Positions 1 through 10,372 of a stretch of DNA of 64,000 nt are shown here, piece by piece (position 1 is the stretch's first letter; each line of letters begins with the position of its first letter). The DNA lies in contig OZ004585.1 of assembly GCA_963924555.1 (NCBI GenBank), positions 7,394,556 through 7,458,555 on the forward strand, given 5' to 3'. This DNA comes from Crambe crambe (taxonomy: Eukaryota; Porifera; Demospongiae; Poecilosclerida; Crambeidae). A program made the translations under genes and the position numbers. Under the pieces are notes generated by a model that worked only from the letters and a program-made list of their open reading frames with translations, ran no database searches and was not told where the DNA came from.

Positions 1-5
1 TAGTC

Positions 6-89
6 CTGGTGATTATGGCCAAATAAACAACCTTATCCTCGGGCTGCGCCCTCGGATTCGGTTGTTTATTGGCCATAATCACCAGACTA
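6..89. repeat. Long hairpin with GC-rich loop
   Basis: An inverted repeat whose outer arm reads ctggtgattatggcc and returns as ggccataatcaccag. The centre is the GC-rich palindrome cctcgggctgcgccctcgg. A similar hairpin with a cctcgggcttcgccctcgg loop occurs in each arm of the foldback element downstream (near 4014-4139 and 4275-4400). Both types lie next to the string taactattacatat or its complement, which suggests one family of hairpin insertions. Confidence 0.75.
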
Positions 90-185
90 CCGTGTTCTAA
101 CTATTACATATAGCCCGTTGCCATGGTAACGGACCGATTTACATGGATTTATAAATGTGATACAGTGCATGTAATTGTAGCCTGG

Positions 186-3100
186 CAGGGGCCGATTTAG
201 CCAGTCTTCTTCCGTGTTCCAGAAGACGGTCAATTTATTTATAAATTTAGGTAAAGATCGTCAGCGCATGCGCAGACTCGAGCGAGATGAAGAAAGGCCA
301 AGGAAAGAGAGCTGGAAGCAATTTATTTCATTTTGGTTTGAGAAAGAAACTAAGGGAAGGTAAGCACTTAGCATTTGGTTAGGTTTCAACCAGTACAGTT
401 TAGCAAGCTAGCTACACTAGAATGTTATGAAATTTTTTAGACATTGAGCTAGCTGGGCCATCTTCAGCAACATCTTCAATACCAGTACCATCTTCAGGTC
501 AAGAAGTGGATGTAGTTACACCAGTAACACCACTGCAACTAAGAGATATTGGAACTTACAAGGGTAAAGAGCATGATAAAGAAGAAATTTATAAAATGTT
601 AACAGATGTTTGGAAGCCAGATAAGCTCTATAAGTTTCCCAGGAAAGAAGAGTATGGTAAAAAGAGATCTTTCAAATATGAATGGCTCCAGATATATCCT
701 TGGCTTTCATACTCTGCTGTTATGGATGGTGCATTTTGCTTACCCTGTGTACTGTTTGCTAGTGCGGTGAAAAAGGGGGGATTAAAATTAGATAGGCTCT
801 TGTATAATCCTATATGCACTTGGACATCAGCTACACGGAAGTTTAAGGAGCATGAATGCAACTCTGAAGTTCATAAGGCATCTGTTGTTATGGCTGAGGA
901 GTTTAAGAAGTCAGTAGAGAATAAATCTGTACCAATTCACCACATGCTTGATCAAGCAGCAGCAAGATCTATTGAAGAAAATCGAGCCAAAGTAAAGTCT
1001 ATTTTAAAGACAGTAATCCTTTGTGGAAAACAAAATCTACCATTGAGAGGTCATCATGATGACAGCAGTCACCTTGATGGGGACAATAACCCTGGTAATT
1101 TTCAGAAGTTACTGGAATTTCGAGTGGATGCTGGTGATAAGATTTTAGAAGACCACCTCAAGAATGCAGCTAAAAATGCTACTTACAGGTCCAAGACTAT
1201 ACAGAATGAAATAATATCCTGCTGTGGAGAATATATTACTAATAAAATTGTTGAAGACATTAAAAAAAAAATGATTATTTTATTGTCATGGCAGATGAAG
1301 TGACTGATTGCAGCAATATAGAGCAATTGTCATTGGTCATTCGATATCACAGTGGATTTTATTCTGAAGTAAGAGAGGAGTTTTGTGGATTTGTTGCTTG
1401 TACCAAAGGTGTCACAGGACAAGCCATTGCCACGATTATATTACAATTTGTCACCAAGTTAGGCCTGGATATGTCACACTGCAGGTATATGCTACATATG
1501 TAACACTATGGCTGCACTTTTTTATCATATACTTACTCGGTGTATATTAGAGGCTAGTGTTATGATGGTGCAGGAAATATGTCTGGCCAAGTGAGAGGTG
1601 CTGCAGCCATCATCAGGCAATCTTACCCTAATGCTATGTAGCTAGCTATAGCTATTCACTGCACAAGTCATAAGCTGAATCTCTGTTGTGTCATGAAAGC
1701 CTGCTCAATTCAGGTATACATGTAGCTGGCTATTATTTGGGATTGCCTGCACTATTTGTGCATTATTTAGATGGTACGGAATATGATGGGAACAGTGACA
1801 GAAATAGCAAATTTCTTTAATTTCTCTCCAAAAAGACAGAGTGTACTGGATGAAAAAATAATGGAATTGTGTCCTCAGTCTAAAATTCATAAATTGAAGG
1901 ATTTGTGCAGAACCAGGTGAATGATGATGACTTTGCTAGCCACAACTATATATAATTTTGGTGATCTTCTTTCAGGTGGGTGGAAAGGTTGGATTATTTA
2001 GACACCATTTTCAATTTATTGGAACCAGTTGTTGAGTGTTTAAGCCATATCAAAAGCACAAATAGTTTCGATACAGAGTCTATCACTAAGGCTAATGGTC
2101 TATTCCATGCTATTTTACAGAGCGATTTCATCATTTCCATGATAGTATGCAAAGAAGTCGTATCATACACTAAAGGTCTTACAGTGAAGTTACAGGGGAA
2201 GTGTATTGAAATTGACCAGGCATACAAAGATGTGCAGCTTGTGAAGGAGACACTTGATCAAGTTCGCTCAAGAATTCAAGCCTATCACAAGAAGTGGTTT
2301 GATACTGCTGAAGGAATGGCAAGCAAGCTAGGCACAGAAATCAAATTGCCACGATTATGTAACCGACAAAGGAACAGAGAGAATGTTTCTGCCAATAATG
2401 TGGAAGAGTATTATAGAAGATCTCTGTCTGTGCAATTTTTAGATCATATGATTTCAGAGTTAAACACAAGATTTATTGAAGGCCAGCAACATATACCTGG
2501 AGGGAATGCTGTGATTCCAGGGTTATTTCAGAGCAACACAACTTGGAAGGATGACTTCAGAGCTTTTACCAACATTTATAAGGATGATCTTGTATCAGAT
2601 TCCATTGAGGCTGAACTAGACCTGTGGGAGAGGTGGTGGAACAACAAAAATCAATTCCCTGGAACTGCCCAGGAAACTCTGCAAGTTATAGATGGAACTA
2701 TTTTCCCAAATATTTCAAGGATGCTTAAACTTGTGTGTACTCTTCCAGTTACTACATGTGAATGTGAACGCACAATATCTGCATTACGCCATTTGAAAAA
2801 TTACATGAGGTCATCTATGGGAACTGAAAGATTAAATGGATTAGCCCTACTTCACATACATTATGCCATGGACATTAATTTGGAAGAAGTAATTGATATA
2901 TTTGGACGTAAACATCCACGTCGGCTTGCTATTCTGGCAGATTAACTCCTTATTCTAAATTCTTTATATAGCTTAATACTGAGTTGCTAATGGTGTGAAA
3001 TGGGTGTGGTCAGGAAATTTTTACATTAGCAACTACCAACCTATACTGCATAGATGCCAACCATCCGGATTTGGCCGGGACACTTACGATATTATAGCTA

Positions 3101-3346
3101 TTGCCCCGGTCCGCCCGACAATGACTTGTCCCGACAGATAGAGCTACATGGTAGATCTAGTTTATAGTACTTCAGCTAGCTGAGCTGTAGCATGCACGCC
3201 TCAGCACACATCATGTGATCTGAAGTTAAGCTGCAATCAAAATGGGCGTGTTTAATAAAAGTGGGTGTGGCCGAGGAAAATTTCGCGCGCGGCGCGCATA
3301 GACATACATTGGAAGACTGTCAATTTATGGGCTAGATCCGCCCCTG
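186..3346 (+). mobile_element. hAT-superfamily DNA transposon with 5-bp target duplication
   Basis: Terminal inverted repeats are CAGGGGCCGATTTAGCC on the left and the complement of CAGGGGCGGATCTAGCC on the right. Comparison with the uninterrupted right arm of the surrounding foldback element gives the pre-insertion site, and CCTGG is duplicated (181-185 and 3347-3351). Most hAT elements make 8-bp duplications. A 5-bp duplication is unusual but fits the hAT5-type group described in repeat databases (family knowledge, not checked). The transposase gene occupies 287-2945. Confidence 0.85.
287..2945 (+). pseudogene. Broken hAT transposase (TTF-type zinc finger, DUF4371-like, hAT dimerisation domain)
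   Basis: Five exons can be traced: 287-359, 441-1484, 1551-1713, 1771-1916 and 1976-2945, all with GT-AG introns. The first long exon has a TTF-type zinc finger region (YPWLSYS, FCLPCVLF). The middle carries the DUF4371-type RNaseH core (MADEVTD, then YDGAGNMSGQ, then HCTSHKLNLC). The last exon ends in a hAT dimerisation region (TCECERTISALRHLKNYMRS). The copy is damaged. A run of ten A at 1262-1271 shifts the frame just before the MADEVTD motif, and in-frame TAG codons stand at 1555-1557 and 1639-1641, the second within an AGCT-rich stretch. The A-run shift could be an assembly error but the stops are clear. It resembles ZMYM1/THAP-type domesticated relatives in layout, but the terminal repeats and target duplication mark it as a transposon copy. 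Confidence 0.88.
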
Positions 3347-3814
3347 CCTGGGGTGGTGTTTACAGGGAAAAGTTAGATATAGATTCTGCAAAGTTGATAT
3401 TGTACTTTTAAGGAGTTGTGACTAGACTGAAAGGTGAGTATGTGACAGTATAGAGTTCTGTCCTTATACTAACTACTCTCAGAAAAGAATTTTAATATTA
3501 TTCATTGAACACGGTGCGCACGCTATAATGATATTCATTGACCACATTCCCCATTTCAAACCCAACAAGCTTTTCAGAGAGTAGCCAGCATAAAAGGCAG
3601 AACTTGCGAGCTGTGTAACAGCGTGGCTGGTATTCTGCACTAGCTGCCCTACTTGCCATTCAGCGTCCAACCATAATTATGACGCTGTGCCCCTACCTTA
3701 CGTGGGCAACACAGTGAGTGGGTGGGTTATAGAGTGAAAGATAGTTCGGTACCATACGAATCACGACGTTGAAGTGGGATGGCCATATTCTTGTAAGCAG
3801 CCAAAAAGTAGCTA

Positions 3815-3954
3815 CACCGATTTGCAGGTCGGTTGTCACAAAAAAAGGTCGTCAATTTACACGCATGCGTGTTGAATTGGTTTTGAATTGAGATGAACAC
3901 GCATGCGTGAAATTTGACGACCCTTTTTTGTGACAACCGACCTGCAAATCGGTG
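3815..3954. mobile_element. 140-bp foldback MITE with TA target duplication
   Basis: Terminal inverted repeat CACCGATTTGCAGGTCGGTT, continuing through a run of A and gtcgtcaaat, returns in complement at the other end. TA flanks both ends (3813-3814, 3955-3956). The right arm of the host foldback element has gcTAcatcgc without the insert, which proves insertion and the TA duplication. The near-palindromic build suggests a Tc1/mariner-mobilised non-autonomous element. Confidence 0.88.
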
Positions 3955-4995
3955 TACATCGCTATAGAGACAGAAGCACTGAGCATGCGTAGTACACTCG
4001 CGCGGGCTATAAAATAGTTATTAACCGCGCGCGTGCGGTTTGTAGTGAATTATAAGCACTCGCCCCTCGGGCTTCGCCCTCGGGCCTCGTGCTTATAATT
4101 CGACTACAAACCTAGCGCTTGGTTAATAACTATTACATATGAAGAGATGGGCAAGACCAGATCACGTAATCAAGCAAAAGTTTCATGCAGATACAATGAG
4201 AGGCTAAAATCTTCATAAGCCTAGGATCCTACAGGTAGGATGTCATTGTTTATCACAAGAAGCTTATTCGTAAGTATGTAATAGTTATTAACCAAGCGCT
4301 AGGTTTGTAGTCGAATTATAAGCACGAGGCCCGAGGGCGAAGCCCGAGGGGCGAGTGCTTATAATTCACTACAAACCGCACGCGCGCGGTTAATAACTAT
4401 TTTATAGCCCGCGCGAGTGTACTACGCATGCTCAGTGCTTCTGTCTCTATAGCGATGTAGCTACTTTTTGGCTGCTTACAAGAATATGGCCATCCCACTT
4501 CAACGTCGTGATTCATACGGTACCGAACTATCTTTCACTCTATAATCCACCCACTCGCTGTGCTTTAACTTGCTCACGTAAGGCAGGGGCACAGCGTCAT
4601 AATTATGGTTGGACCCTGAATGGCAAGTAGGGCAGCTAGTGCAGAATACCAGCCACGCTGTTACACAGCTCGCAAGTTCTGCCTTTTATGCTGGCTACTT
4701 TCTGAAAAGCTTGTTGGGTTTGAAATGTGGAATGTGGTCAATGAATATCATTATAGCGTGTGCACCGTGTTCAATGATAAAATTCTTTTCTGAGAGTAGT
4801 TAGTATAAGGACAGAACTCTATACTGTCACATACTCACCTTTCAGTCTAGTCACAACTCTTGAAAAGTGCAATATCAACTTTGCAGAATCTATATCTGAC
4901 TTTTCCCTGTAAACACCACCCCAGGCTATGATTACATGCACTGTATCACATTTATAAATCCATGTAAATCGGCCCGTTACCATAGCAACGGGCTA

Positions 4996-5541
4996 TAAAT
5001 GAGATTATAGCTTATTAAAGTTGTTTTATATCAGATACATAAGGGGTGAGTGCAAAGTTTTTTTGCCACAGTATTTTCTACATTCTATTTTGCCACACCT
5101 GCAAGTAAGTTCGGAGAAGTTGGAAATTTCTGTGGATGTTCAATTGACCCCACCTATTAAATAGTGTGTTAGGGGTCATCTCTCAACACTATAGCATTCA
5201 CTCTGTTCATGCCTGAACAAGTGAGCAACAAGCTAGCTACCTCAGTACTAGTGAAATAATTTTCTTTCAAATACAAAACTGGTCAATAGAACATGTACGT
5301 TATATCAAGCCAGGCAATTAAAGGAAACATGAATGGGATAGTATGACATCATATGTGCAGGATTGTGTAAGTCACAGTCAGGATGGGGCTGCTCGTATAT
5401 CTGTTAGAAAAACTTTCCTAACACGTGAGAAAGCACCAGAACCTAAACCTGTTGCTACTGCAGGATTTCAGAGATATGTAGCTAGCTAATATCATCTTAC
5501 CCTATTATGTAAGTTGCATGAAAAACTTGTTATCAGGGAAG
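4996..5541. other. Non-coding gap beside the truncated Death gene
   Basis: No gene is supported. A short open stretch on the plus strand around 5330-5480 could encode about 50 residues (containing SVRKTFLTREKAPEPKP), bounded by a possible acceptor, but it has no start and no recognised relative. The expected 3' exons of the neighbouring Death gene are not found here. Confidence 0.5.
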
Positions 5542-5543
5542 TA

Positions 5544-5652
5544 CACTATAAAAACAAATGTGTAAAAACAACCCCTTTTTAGGTCAACTGAGTTGTAAAT
5601 TAGAACTCAGATAACCTAAAATGGGTTGTTTTACACATTTCTTTTTACAGTG
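5544..5652. mobile_element. 109-bp CACTGTAAAAA-type MITE
   Basis: Inverted ends CACTATAAAAACAAATGTG and the complement of CACTGTAAAAAGAAATGTG, with TA on both sides (5542-5543, 5653-5654). It sits 8 bp beyond the splice donor of the Death exon at 5661, in what should be the next intron. A related end (cgttTTTACAGTG) occurs near 14035-14048. Confidence 0.75.
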
Positions 5653-5660
5653 TATTCTAC

Positions 5661-6281
5661 CTTGTGGGTCATTAATAGTGTCAGCAAGTCCCGTTTGACC
5701 AATCTTTTTGAGTGCTGCCTTTAAACTCTCCCAGCTGGGTTCACCACTCTGCTCAGAAACAAAGTCTTCCTTATTGAGCCATGCAGCAACCATGTCCCCA
5801 CGCAATGGCTCCATTTCCTTCAACTTGGGGTAAGAGAGTCCCAGTGCCCCACCCAAATTCATCAAATCATTTTTGTCCAAATTCTTCAGGAATTTAGTGA
5901 CTTCAAAGTGATCTTTCATTGTTAATAGTTTCACTATTGATCATAAGATATAAAAAGAAGAAGAAAAGAATGGATGCACCACATTCATGAGATCATTGGA
6001 AAATAGCGTAGCTAGCTAGCTAGCTACACAATTTCATCCACACTATACTCACCAGGTCCTGGATTGACTTCAATGTCACCAGCTAGTATCAGTAACAAGG
6101 GGATGACCACTTGACTATCATTATAATGGACACCATAGACTCCTCCTCTCTGTAGATACCTCCAACACTCTTCCAATGGTGGAATCAAGCCATGTATTAT
6201 GGAAGGAAGTTTCCAATCACTTTGGATAGGGTAATAGATGCAGGAGCAACGTAACTGATCAAATGTATCAGATCTCATCAT
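5661..6281 (-). CDS. Gene 1: 2A-like leader plus Death domain, 3' end missing
   Basis: Two exons are clear: 6281-6053 (start at the first ATG after an acceptor at 6283-6284) and 5933-5661. Exon 1 encodes 76 residues ending in a hydrophobic run (VVIPLLLILAG) followed directly by DIEVNPGP, the 2A ribosome-skipping consensus D(V/I)ExNPGP. The intron lies one base after the NPGP codons. Exon 2 encodes a Death domain of about 85 residues (DHFEVTKFL, LGLSYPKLKEME, AAWLNKED, PSWESLKAALKKIGQTGLAD). It ends in phase 1 at a good donor (5660-5659), as do the Death exons of genes 2-4. No downstream exon is found before the foldback element at 4995, so the 3' part was probably lost or displaced. Reading through the donor adds about 25 unrelated residues from the adjacent MITE. 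If skipping works, the leader and the Death domain would be separate chains. Expression is unknown. Confidence 0.72.
6054..6077 (-). other. 2A-like ribosome-skipping motif (gene 1)
   Basis: The codons read DIEVNPGP, preceded by LLLILAG, which fits the upstream preference of functional 2A sequences. Skipping would occur between the last G and P. The exon ends one base later, so the motif is exactly the 3' end of exon 1. Confidence 0.85.
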
Positions 6282-6282
6282 T

Positions 6283-6999
6283 CTGAGAAAAAAAGATAAG
6301 AATAGCTAACTACCTTAAATTTATAGCTACAATTATCTAAACATAGTCTGATCATGGTATGCAGCTAGCTATGGTATATGAATTCAGTTCACTAGATGAA
6401 CATTGCTTCGCTGTCTTAAAGACCAATATGGTCAGGGCCATAGACATGCATGTTTGAGGCGCTGGCAAGTGTGCATTCACAAGCCTGAATGCCAAAAGAA
6501 TAGGAGCCAGCCAGTCCCTCTATACTTTATGGCTGCAATGAATATCATTGATTCTGAAAGAGGATAAACCTCTCAACAAAAAAAGAGGACAACCTCTCTA
6601 CAAAGGATAAAAGGCATATCAGCGTGTCCATTATTAATTTTGGAGGTTCATATGAGTATAATTTGTGAGCAGCCCTATGAGTGTGAGGTTGCATTCCAAT
6701 AACAAATGAATAATATTGTATATTCCCATTATGAATTATACTTTTGTGACCTCACCCACTGGTCCTGTAGTACCTCACAGGGCCAGCCACCTGAAATCAA
6801 GTAGCTACGTGAGTTAGATCTTGACTGCTTATTTTTTTTAGGTCAGAGGGTGTCATGATCTTATCATGGGTTTACTTTTTGGGCATGCCTGTATGTGGCC
6901 CCTTCCCACTTAGAACTTGCTTCCTACCTGTAGCTATGTCATAATTATGAAAGACTAACAAACAAATAAAAAAATGTTTTTATTGTTTATCTATAGCTA
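6283..6999. other. Upstream region of gene 1
   Basis: No coding region is seen. An acceptor (tctcag) at 6283-6288 directly precedes the start codon, so a 5' untranslated exon probably lies upstream, but I could not place it. The rest is AT-rich with AGCT runs. Confidence 0.4.
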
Positions 7000-7270
7000 T
7001 AAAAGTTGGACCAGAAGTCTGAGCAATCAGGGTACACTGAAAGAAGCCTCCTCTGATAGCTAAGGAAAGTGTGTTTAACTGTCAAAACGTACGTACATGA
7101 TTTGATAATGACACACTTGCAATTTGATAGCTAAGAGTGTCAAGAGATCAGCTAGCTATTCAAGTCCAAACTTGTTCCAACTGTACCTAGTAGAGCTGAT
7201 GAAGAATTTGATATCTATCAGCTAGCTAGTGTGACTCTAGAGACTAGATAATATTTATTAGCAGCTGTTA
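7000..7270 (-). promoter_or_regulatory. Duplicated upstream block, copy A
   Basis: This stretch matches 7640-7980 and 25200-25500 over several short runs: ggaccagaagtctgagcaat, tcaagtccaaactt, ctgatgaagaattt, and gactagataatatttattag. All copies lie upstream of minus-strand Death genes. They may be conserved promoter or 5' untranslated sequence, or simply duplicated flank. No open frame is shared. Confidence 0.45.
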
Positions 7271-7489
7271 TTATTTCACTGTACAGAACCAATGCAGCTA
7301 TAGCTAATTATGCTGGCGTATGAAATTCAAGAACAGAATGTTCAAGTGAATAATGCAAATAGTTAATAAGAATGTACTATGTAGTTAGGGATACAGCCAT
7401 GGCAAGAGCAATTCAGGGATGGTGGGTGACAGTTACATGGGCCATCCCCAAGGACCAGGCCACTCACCTGGACTGGATAGGTTAGTCTA

Positions 7490-7980
7490 ATTACTTTGAT
7501 ATCACTTTCGGAAAGTGTAGTGTCCATAGACTCCATCATAGAGATATTTTAAAGATAGACTTCAGATAGTTTTGCTGTTGTTATTGTTGTACTTAGTTAT
7601 TTTGCTTGTTTGTTTGTTGTTTTGATTCTAAAGTTCTGATTCTAAAGTTCTAAGATTCTAAAGCTAGACCAGATCCAGGTCTGAGCAATCATACCCACCA
7701 CATGTAGCTACTGAAAGCAACCTCCTCAAATATTTATAGCTTAGCTAGTTATTATAACTTACATTATAGTGATGGTCACACTTGAAATAGCTATAGCTAA
7801 TAGCTATATTCCTGTCAGTGTCAGTTCACTAACCAAGTCCAAACCTGATCTAACACTATATAGCTCTTGAAACTGACGAAGAATGTGTAGATGATGTCTA
7901 TTAGCTAGTCTGATAATAGATAAACAAACTGGAGTCATGTGACTAGACGATATTTATTAGTAGCTAGCTATGGGGACCCC
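7490..7980 (-). promoter_or_regulatory. Duplicated upstream block, copy B
   Basis: This is longer than copy A and closest to 25080-25500 upstream of gene 2. Shared strings include atagactc(c/t)atcata, tctgagcaat, gatgatgtctat(c/t)agctag, and gagtcatgtgactagacgat followed by atttattag. The last string is the best-conserved part and holds an inverted agtcatgtgact core. A second copy upstream of one gene suggests a lost duplicate gene or tandem duplication of the promoter. Confidence 0.5.
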
Positions 7981-8485
7981 AGCCTGTTTTGTCTAGCAGA
8001 CTAGCAGAGGTGTAACTAGCAGTGTTTTGTGCATTGATCAGGCAAATACTCCCACTGGTCAGCTAGGCTCTCCCCCATTAACTGTAACCTGAGTGGTATG
8101 AAGAATCTGGAGGTGTCGGTAGCTATCAAAATTACTAATTACTGAAGTTATGCAAACTGCATTAATGTTGTAGCTAGACTCTCCCTGAAGTGAGGCCATC
8201 AGGATGTGGAAGATATGTTGGCTTGTATAAATGCCTGACCTGCCCCAGCACTACACCTATGTCTAGGGACCCCCAGCTCTTGCAGCTTTTATATCAGAGA
8301 GTGCGATTGTTCAATACTTTCGGAAATCCTTGGTAGCTAGTGATGCAGTTATTGGCTCGCCTCCATAATACCTCAGTTATCATGATGCAGTTATTGTGGG
8401 CTACTTGCTTGAAATAGTGTTGGCTATTTAAAGAGCTTTGGCTTTGGCTATTTGTATAACTATTAGCCTGTGATAGGTGGGTTAG
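7981..8485. other. Gap without recognisable genes
   Basis: Only short AGCT-rich stretches and small open frames without supporting features. Nothing recognised. Confidence 0.4.
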
Positions 8486-8599
8486 TTGTGCTATTTTGGT
8501 TCTGAAATTGCCCTTTGGTTGCCAAATTGTACTTGCTTCGCTCGCACAATTTTGGCAACCATGCATGGACTATTTCAGAACCCTATTTTATCCAAATAG

Positions 8600-8634
<35 letters not shown>

Positions 8635-8636
8635 GA
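8486..8636. repeat. Imperfect foldback plus ACT microsatellite
   Basis: Left arm gtgctattttggttctgaaa and ggttgccaaattgt pair with acaattttggcaacc and tttcagaaccctattttatc further right, around the loop cttgcttcgctcgc. An (ACT)n tract of about ten units follows at 8609-8635. The same cttcgctcgc loop string recurs near 9329-9352 and 9802-9822. Confidence 0.6.
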
Positions 8637-8835
8637 GATGCTCGTATAGCATTAGTTGGGCGAGCAAGCAGCCAGTGGTCATTTCAATGTGCTCCTCCCT
8701 CACTTATGATTATATAGCCCCAACAGTGACTTTCGATATCTAGCTATTCAGGTTGTTAACTGACTTGGTGCATTCCCAGTTAGCATTAGAGTGTCTTCTC
8801 TGAACCCAGGCTACCACTCCTGTTCAGACTCAGTA

Positions 8836-8960
8836 GCTAGTCTCTCAAATAATGAGCCCTCATATGCTCTAATCTGGCAGCTCTGTGTTCTGCTGACTCT
8901 GCTCTCCTTCTGGCTCTCATTTGCTCTGCTCTTGCAGCATTATCTTCTGCTGACTCTGTA
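8836..8960 (-). pseudogene. Relic of an Arg/Glu/Ala-rich repeat protein, possibly Helitron-type N-terminus
   Basis: On the minus strand one frame reads a regular repeat with RARRRAESAEHRAARLEHMR and a preceding NAARAEQMRARRRAE, giving a period of about 14 residues, before a stop. The plus strand is correspondingly rich in ctctgctgactctg. Similar repeats occur near the N-terminus of PIF1/Helitron-type ORFs in invertebrates (recalled, not searched). The frame breaks upstream in the Arg-rich continuation to about 9070, so it is a decayed fragment. Confidence 0.4.
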
Positions 8961-9139
8961 CATTCCCTCTTCCTGGCTCTATCTGTCACATTTCTTTGCT
9001 AGTCTTGTTTTTCTCTGTTCCTTTGACTCTGTTCTCCTTCTAGCTCTGTCTCTTTCATTTCTTTCATGAGGTCTCGCTCTTCTTTGCTGGTCAGTTTCTA
9101 GAGGGTGTTCTGGGGCCCTCCTTCGCTTGTTTTCTGGTT

Positions 9140-10372
9140 CTCTGGGTTCCATAATACTCGCTACAATAGTGTTTCAACTTCAAGCTTAAAGAAAATGATT
9201 GCTTATTATGACGTTGCTTAATAGCTATTTCATGCACATGCGTAAGCGCATGCGCATTTTGAGTGACGTACGTGTAACATAATATTTATAAATATCGCAA
9301 TTTTCCATTTTGACCAATTAGTGTGGGGCTTCGCTCGCTTCGCTCGCTCGCCAATTACTAATAATGAGTTAGACTCAGCTACCATACTTTGAGCAGCCAC
9401 CCTAAGGCCAAGATCTAATACTAGGGTATGTTCGTGTAACATATTCAATCGGCGAGCGAAGCAGTTGGTGAAAGTCATTTGTACTTTGACTTATTGGACT
9501 AAACCTAAGATATTGCAGTGGTTGTGGCAGTGTGGCAGCTGCATACACACTGACAGGAGGCTGTATAATGCTTACCACAAGCACTTAGAAAGCCATGCGC
9601 CTACAATCCACTTAGCGCCTCTATGACAAAATGCTGTAGAAAGCAATAAGCTCTAGCTAATTTTGTTCTAAGTGCTATGGGCACGTTTCATTTATGGGGT
9701 CAAAGGTCAAACGAACGTGCGCATGCGTATTATAAGCTATGCCCGCTAGCTATGACGTACGTATATATATATCTCGAGCTCCCGTTGACATGACCAGAGA
9801 GTGGCTCGCTTCGCTCGCCAATAAAAGGTGTGGATTTAACTATTACTGATGTCTATGTAGATTTGTGGATGAGATATCTTGTATAAACATACATTTGGGA
9901 TGGGGTCCCTATATCTATTTGGGAGTCCCCATATCTACGGTAGATTTGGGGATGGGGGGTCCCTAAAACTACGGGGTCCCCAAAACTTTATGACACTGGC
10001 AACCGCTGCTGGTAAGTGCAGGACAGTAAGAAGACAACATTCAGCAGGTACCTACCCCTATCCTTCGTGAACAATCCTGCAGCGATTGGTGCAGAAAGAA
10101 CCTGCCAGATTGACGGAGGGAGTGTGTAAACCGACCTGCCACACAGAGGTAGTATCCGGACAATGTGGTCAATAAACGGACGGTCAGGATAAATGATTAT
10201 TTTATGAATTTAAAAATCCAAAAAAAATTTTTTTAGACTGAAGAATTAACTAGCAAGTAGTAAAAGTAGTACAGTTAGTCCATAAGATAATATTCACAGA
10301 AATATATACCAAAATAATCAGTTTACACACGTTCCACAGTACCAGTCCATGGTGCTGATACTGCTATAATCA
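9140..10372. other. Repeat-rich gap
   Basis: No gene is supported. It contains two cttcgctcgc palindromic loops (9329-9352, 9802-9822), a short gggtcccc/ggggatgggg repeat cluster at 9900-9985, and a stretch at 9481-9655 that resembles in inverse orientation the interspersed repeat at 28950-29215 and 33830-34430 (taccacaagcacttag, gcagctgcat). Confidence 0.45.

Larger units (their letters stand above)
111..4995. mobile_element. Large foldback element, interrupted by nested insertions
   Basis: Two long inverted arms flank a 135-bp spacer (about 4140-4274). The left arm is 111-185 plus 3347-4139 and the right arm is 4275-4995. Ends read TAGCCCGTTGC and GCAACGGGCTA, with a TA dinucleotide just outside each end (109-110 and 4996-4997), fitting a TA target-site duplication. 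The arms differ at only a few scattered bases where I compared them. The left arm is split by a hAT element (186-3346) and by a MITE (3815-3954). The right arm lacks both and so serves as the empty-site reference. No transposase of its own is visible. A partial copy of the inner arm lies near 20790-20975. Confidence 0.85.

Noticed and set aside
3479..4803. Two similar 63-64-residue open frames in inverted orientation
   Set aside because: They are the two arms of the foldback element read on opposite strands and are not genes.
6054..6281. 2A exon as part of a viral or retrotransposon polyprotein
   Set aside because: The exon is joined by a clean intron to a host-type Death domain and is duplicated with it. 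No polymerase, protease or capsid sequence is near.
8791..9069. Plus-strand hydrophobic membrane protein of 92 residues
   Set aside because: The Leu/Ser-rich frame is the complement of an Arg/Glu-rich repeat on the minus strand and has no other support.
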